Below are positions 51,480-52,329 of a DNA stretch of 52,329 bases, piece by piece. The notes beneath the pieces are model-generated. The model saw only the letters and a list, made by a program, of their open reading frames with translations, was not told where the DNA came from and did not search any database. Made by a program: the position numbers and the translations under genes. Within the stretch, counting starts at the first letter, position 1. Every line of letters begins with the position of its first letter. Source of the stretch: an uncultured Clostridia bacterium (GTDB lineage Bacteria > Bacillota > Clostridia > Christensenellales > Borkfalkiaceae); the NCBI GenBank assembly GCA_947588985.1, contig CANQBG010000008.1, positions 1 to 52,329 of the forward strand, in the 5' to 3' direction.

Positions 51480-51513
51480 AAAAAACGACGGGGGCATGTC
51501 CGAGGACTCCCCC
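51480..51513 (-). terminator. Terminator of the lon-engB operon
   Basis: On the minus strand a GGGGG/CCCCC stem encloses GTC/GAC (51490-51513), followed within a few bases by TTTTTT (51480-51485). It faces the mazF terminator. Confidence 0.75.
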
Positions 51514-51566
51514 TTCGGAACCATTTTCAAGACATCGAAGGGAAACCCCTATTTGCCGCTATTTCG

Positions 51567-52148
51567 CTATTCCAAAGCGAGGATGGCGGCGATCTTTTTG
51601 AGCAGTTCGTCCTTCCCTTCTCCCGTGAGCCCCGAGACGGCAAACACGTTGCCCTCGCCCAATCCATAGGCATTGGCCACGGCGCGCACCCGCTCCTTCC
51701 CCTTCATGCGGGAGAGCTTATCCGACTTGGTCGCGACGACGGTAAACGGGATGATGTGGTAGTTTAAGAACGTCACCATCTGCATGTCGTCCTCCGAGGG
51801 GTCGCGGCGGATATCCGAGAGCAAAAAGACGTGCGCGATCTCCTCCTTGTGCGCGAAAAAGTCGTCCAAAAGGCGGCCCCACTTGGCCTTTTCGGCCTTG
51901 GAGACGGCCGCAAACCCATAGCCGGGAAGGTCGGCAAGGAGAAACGGGCCGAAGTCGAAATAGTTGACGAGGCGGGTCCGCCCCGGCTCCGCGCTCGTCT
52001 TGGCGAGCCGCTTCTGCCCCGCGAGCAGGTTGATGAGCGTACTTTTGCCCGCATTGGACCTGCCGCACACGGCGATCATGGGCTTCTCGGGCCGAAGGAA
52101 TTGTTTCTCCGACGCTGCGGAGGTCAAAAATTTTGCTTCAATGCGCAT
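51567..52148 (-). CDS. engB: Ribosome-biogenesis GTPase EngB (YsxC/YihA)
   Basis: 193 residues from ATG 52148. An upstream TTG in frame was not preferred. GTPase motifs are G1 GRSNAGKST (29-37), G3 DLPGYGFA and G4 TKSDK, all characteristic of EngB. It assists 50S subunit assembly in the cytoplasm. The ATG overlaps the end of lon by 11 bases, the usual lon-engB order in Firmicutes. It is terminated by the hairpin at 51480-51513. Confidence 0.96.
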   Translation of the reverse strand: MRIEAKFLTSAASEKQFLRPEKPMIAVCGRSNAGKSTLINLLAGQKRLAKTSAEPGRTRLVNYFDFGPFLLADLPGYGFAAVSKAEKAKWGRLLDDFFAHKEEIAHVFLLSDIRRDPSEDDMQMVTFLNYHIIPFTVVATKSDKLSRMKGKERVRAVANAYGLGEGNVFAVSGLTGEGKDELLKKIAAILALE

Positions 52149-52329
52149 AGCCAAACCCCGTTACCGCGCTGCGGAACACTTCGTCAACGTCGTTCACGCA
52201 GATGAAATGAAGGGTACTGCGGACCTCTTCGGGGATCTCCTCGACGTCTTTCTTGTTCTCCTCGGGGATGATGACGTCGCGGATGCCGATGCGGGAGGCG
52301 GCGAGCGCCTTCTCCTTGAGTCCGCCGAT
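52138..52329 (-). CDS. lon: Lon protease, C-terminal fragment (5' part outside window)
   Basis: 63 residues at the right edge: GGLKEKALAASRIGIRDVII, PEENKKDVEEIPEEVRSTLH, then FICVNDVDEVFRSAV. This is the standard C-terminus of the Lon peptidase domain, where GGLKEKxLAA follows the catalytic lysine region. Lon is an ATP-dependent cytoplasmic protease for misfolded proteins. The reading frame is open to the window edge and overlaps engB. Nothing suggests truncation other than the window boundary. Confidence 0.93.
   Translation of the reverse strand: MGGLKEKALAASRIGIRDVIIPEENKKDVEEIPEEVRSTLHFICVNDVDEVFRSAVTGFGYAH

Overview
The window is 52.3 kb of high-G+C bacterial chromosome, roughly 60% by eye. 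The gene content fits an anaerobic, spore-forming-lineage Firmicute of Clostridia type: a rubredoxin plus flavodiiron protein pair, RqcH, a SpoVB-like flippase, tig-clpP-clpX, lon-engB, consensus sigma-A promoters and strong Shine-Dalgarno sites. The giant InlB-repeat protein with a Hint domain is of a kind I associate with gut Clostridia/Christensenellales. That taxonomic placement is inference.

Left flank (1-12088): the 5' part of an MsmX/UgpC-type sugar ABC ATPase; a HEPN/MNT toxin-antitoxin pair whose antitoxin carries its own helix-turn-helix and lies downstream of two identical palindromes; the tig-clpP-clpX operon; divergent rqcH; cysK; a conserved Cys-containing protein and a small LysM protein; then spoVB-like and pgi. 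Right flank (49362-52329): rubredoxin, flavodiiron protein, a lone mazF, engB and the 3' end of lon.

Between pgi and rubredoxin lies a 36.6-kb block (12488-49119) with every gene on the minus strand, in three apparent transcription units. Unit A (49119 to 41553) encodes two unknown proteins, two coiled-coil proteins with an ESCRT-III/Snf7-like look, a Vps4-like AAA ATPase with an MIT-like N-terminus, a cytoplasmic trypsin-like protease, a RuvB-like AAA ATPase and a small helical protein. The protease and the RuvB-like protein share an N-terminal helical domain that resembles the MIT-like region of the ATPase. Unit B (41261 to 17092) encodes an unknown protein, a P-loop GTPase, a large membrane-anchored partner, a membrane-anchored beta-helix-like protein, a 3983-residue surface protein with about 37 InlB-type repeats and a C-terminal Hint domain, and two leucine-rich-repeat proteins (one soluble, one with five membrane spans) flanking an HTH-like protein. 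Unit C (16966 to 12488) encodes a DUF1292-like protein, a soluble fusion of a Clp-type AAA module with an FtsH-type AAA-M41 protease, and a protein ending in an FtsK-gamma DNA-reading domain without the motor.

My reading is that the block is one multi-component machine: AAA remodelers and proteases acting on filament-like coiled-coil proteins, coupled to a GTPase switch and to large cell-surface and membrane sensors. Its physiological role (defence, envelope remodelling or contact-dependent interaction) cannot be settled from sequence. Downstream of it (12089-12475) is palindrome-rich DNA and a small ORF that appears to carry two single-base frameshifts.
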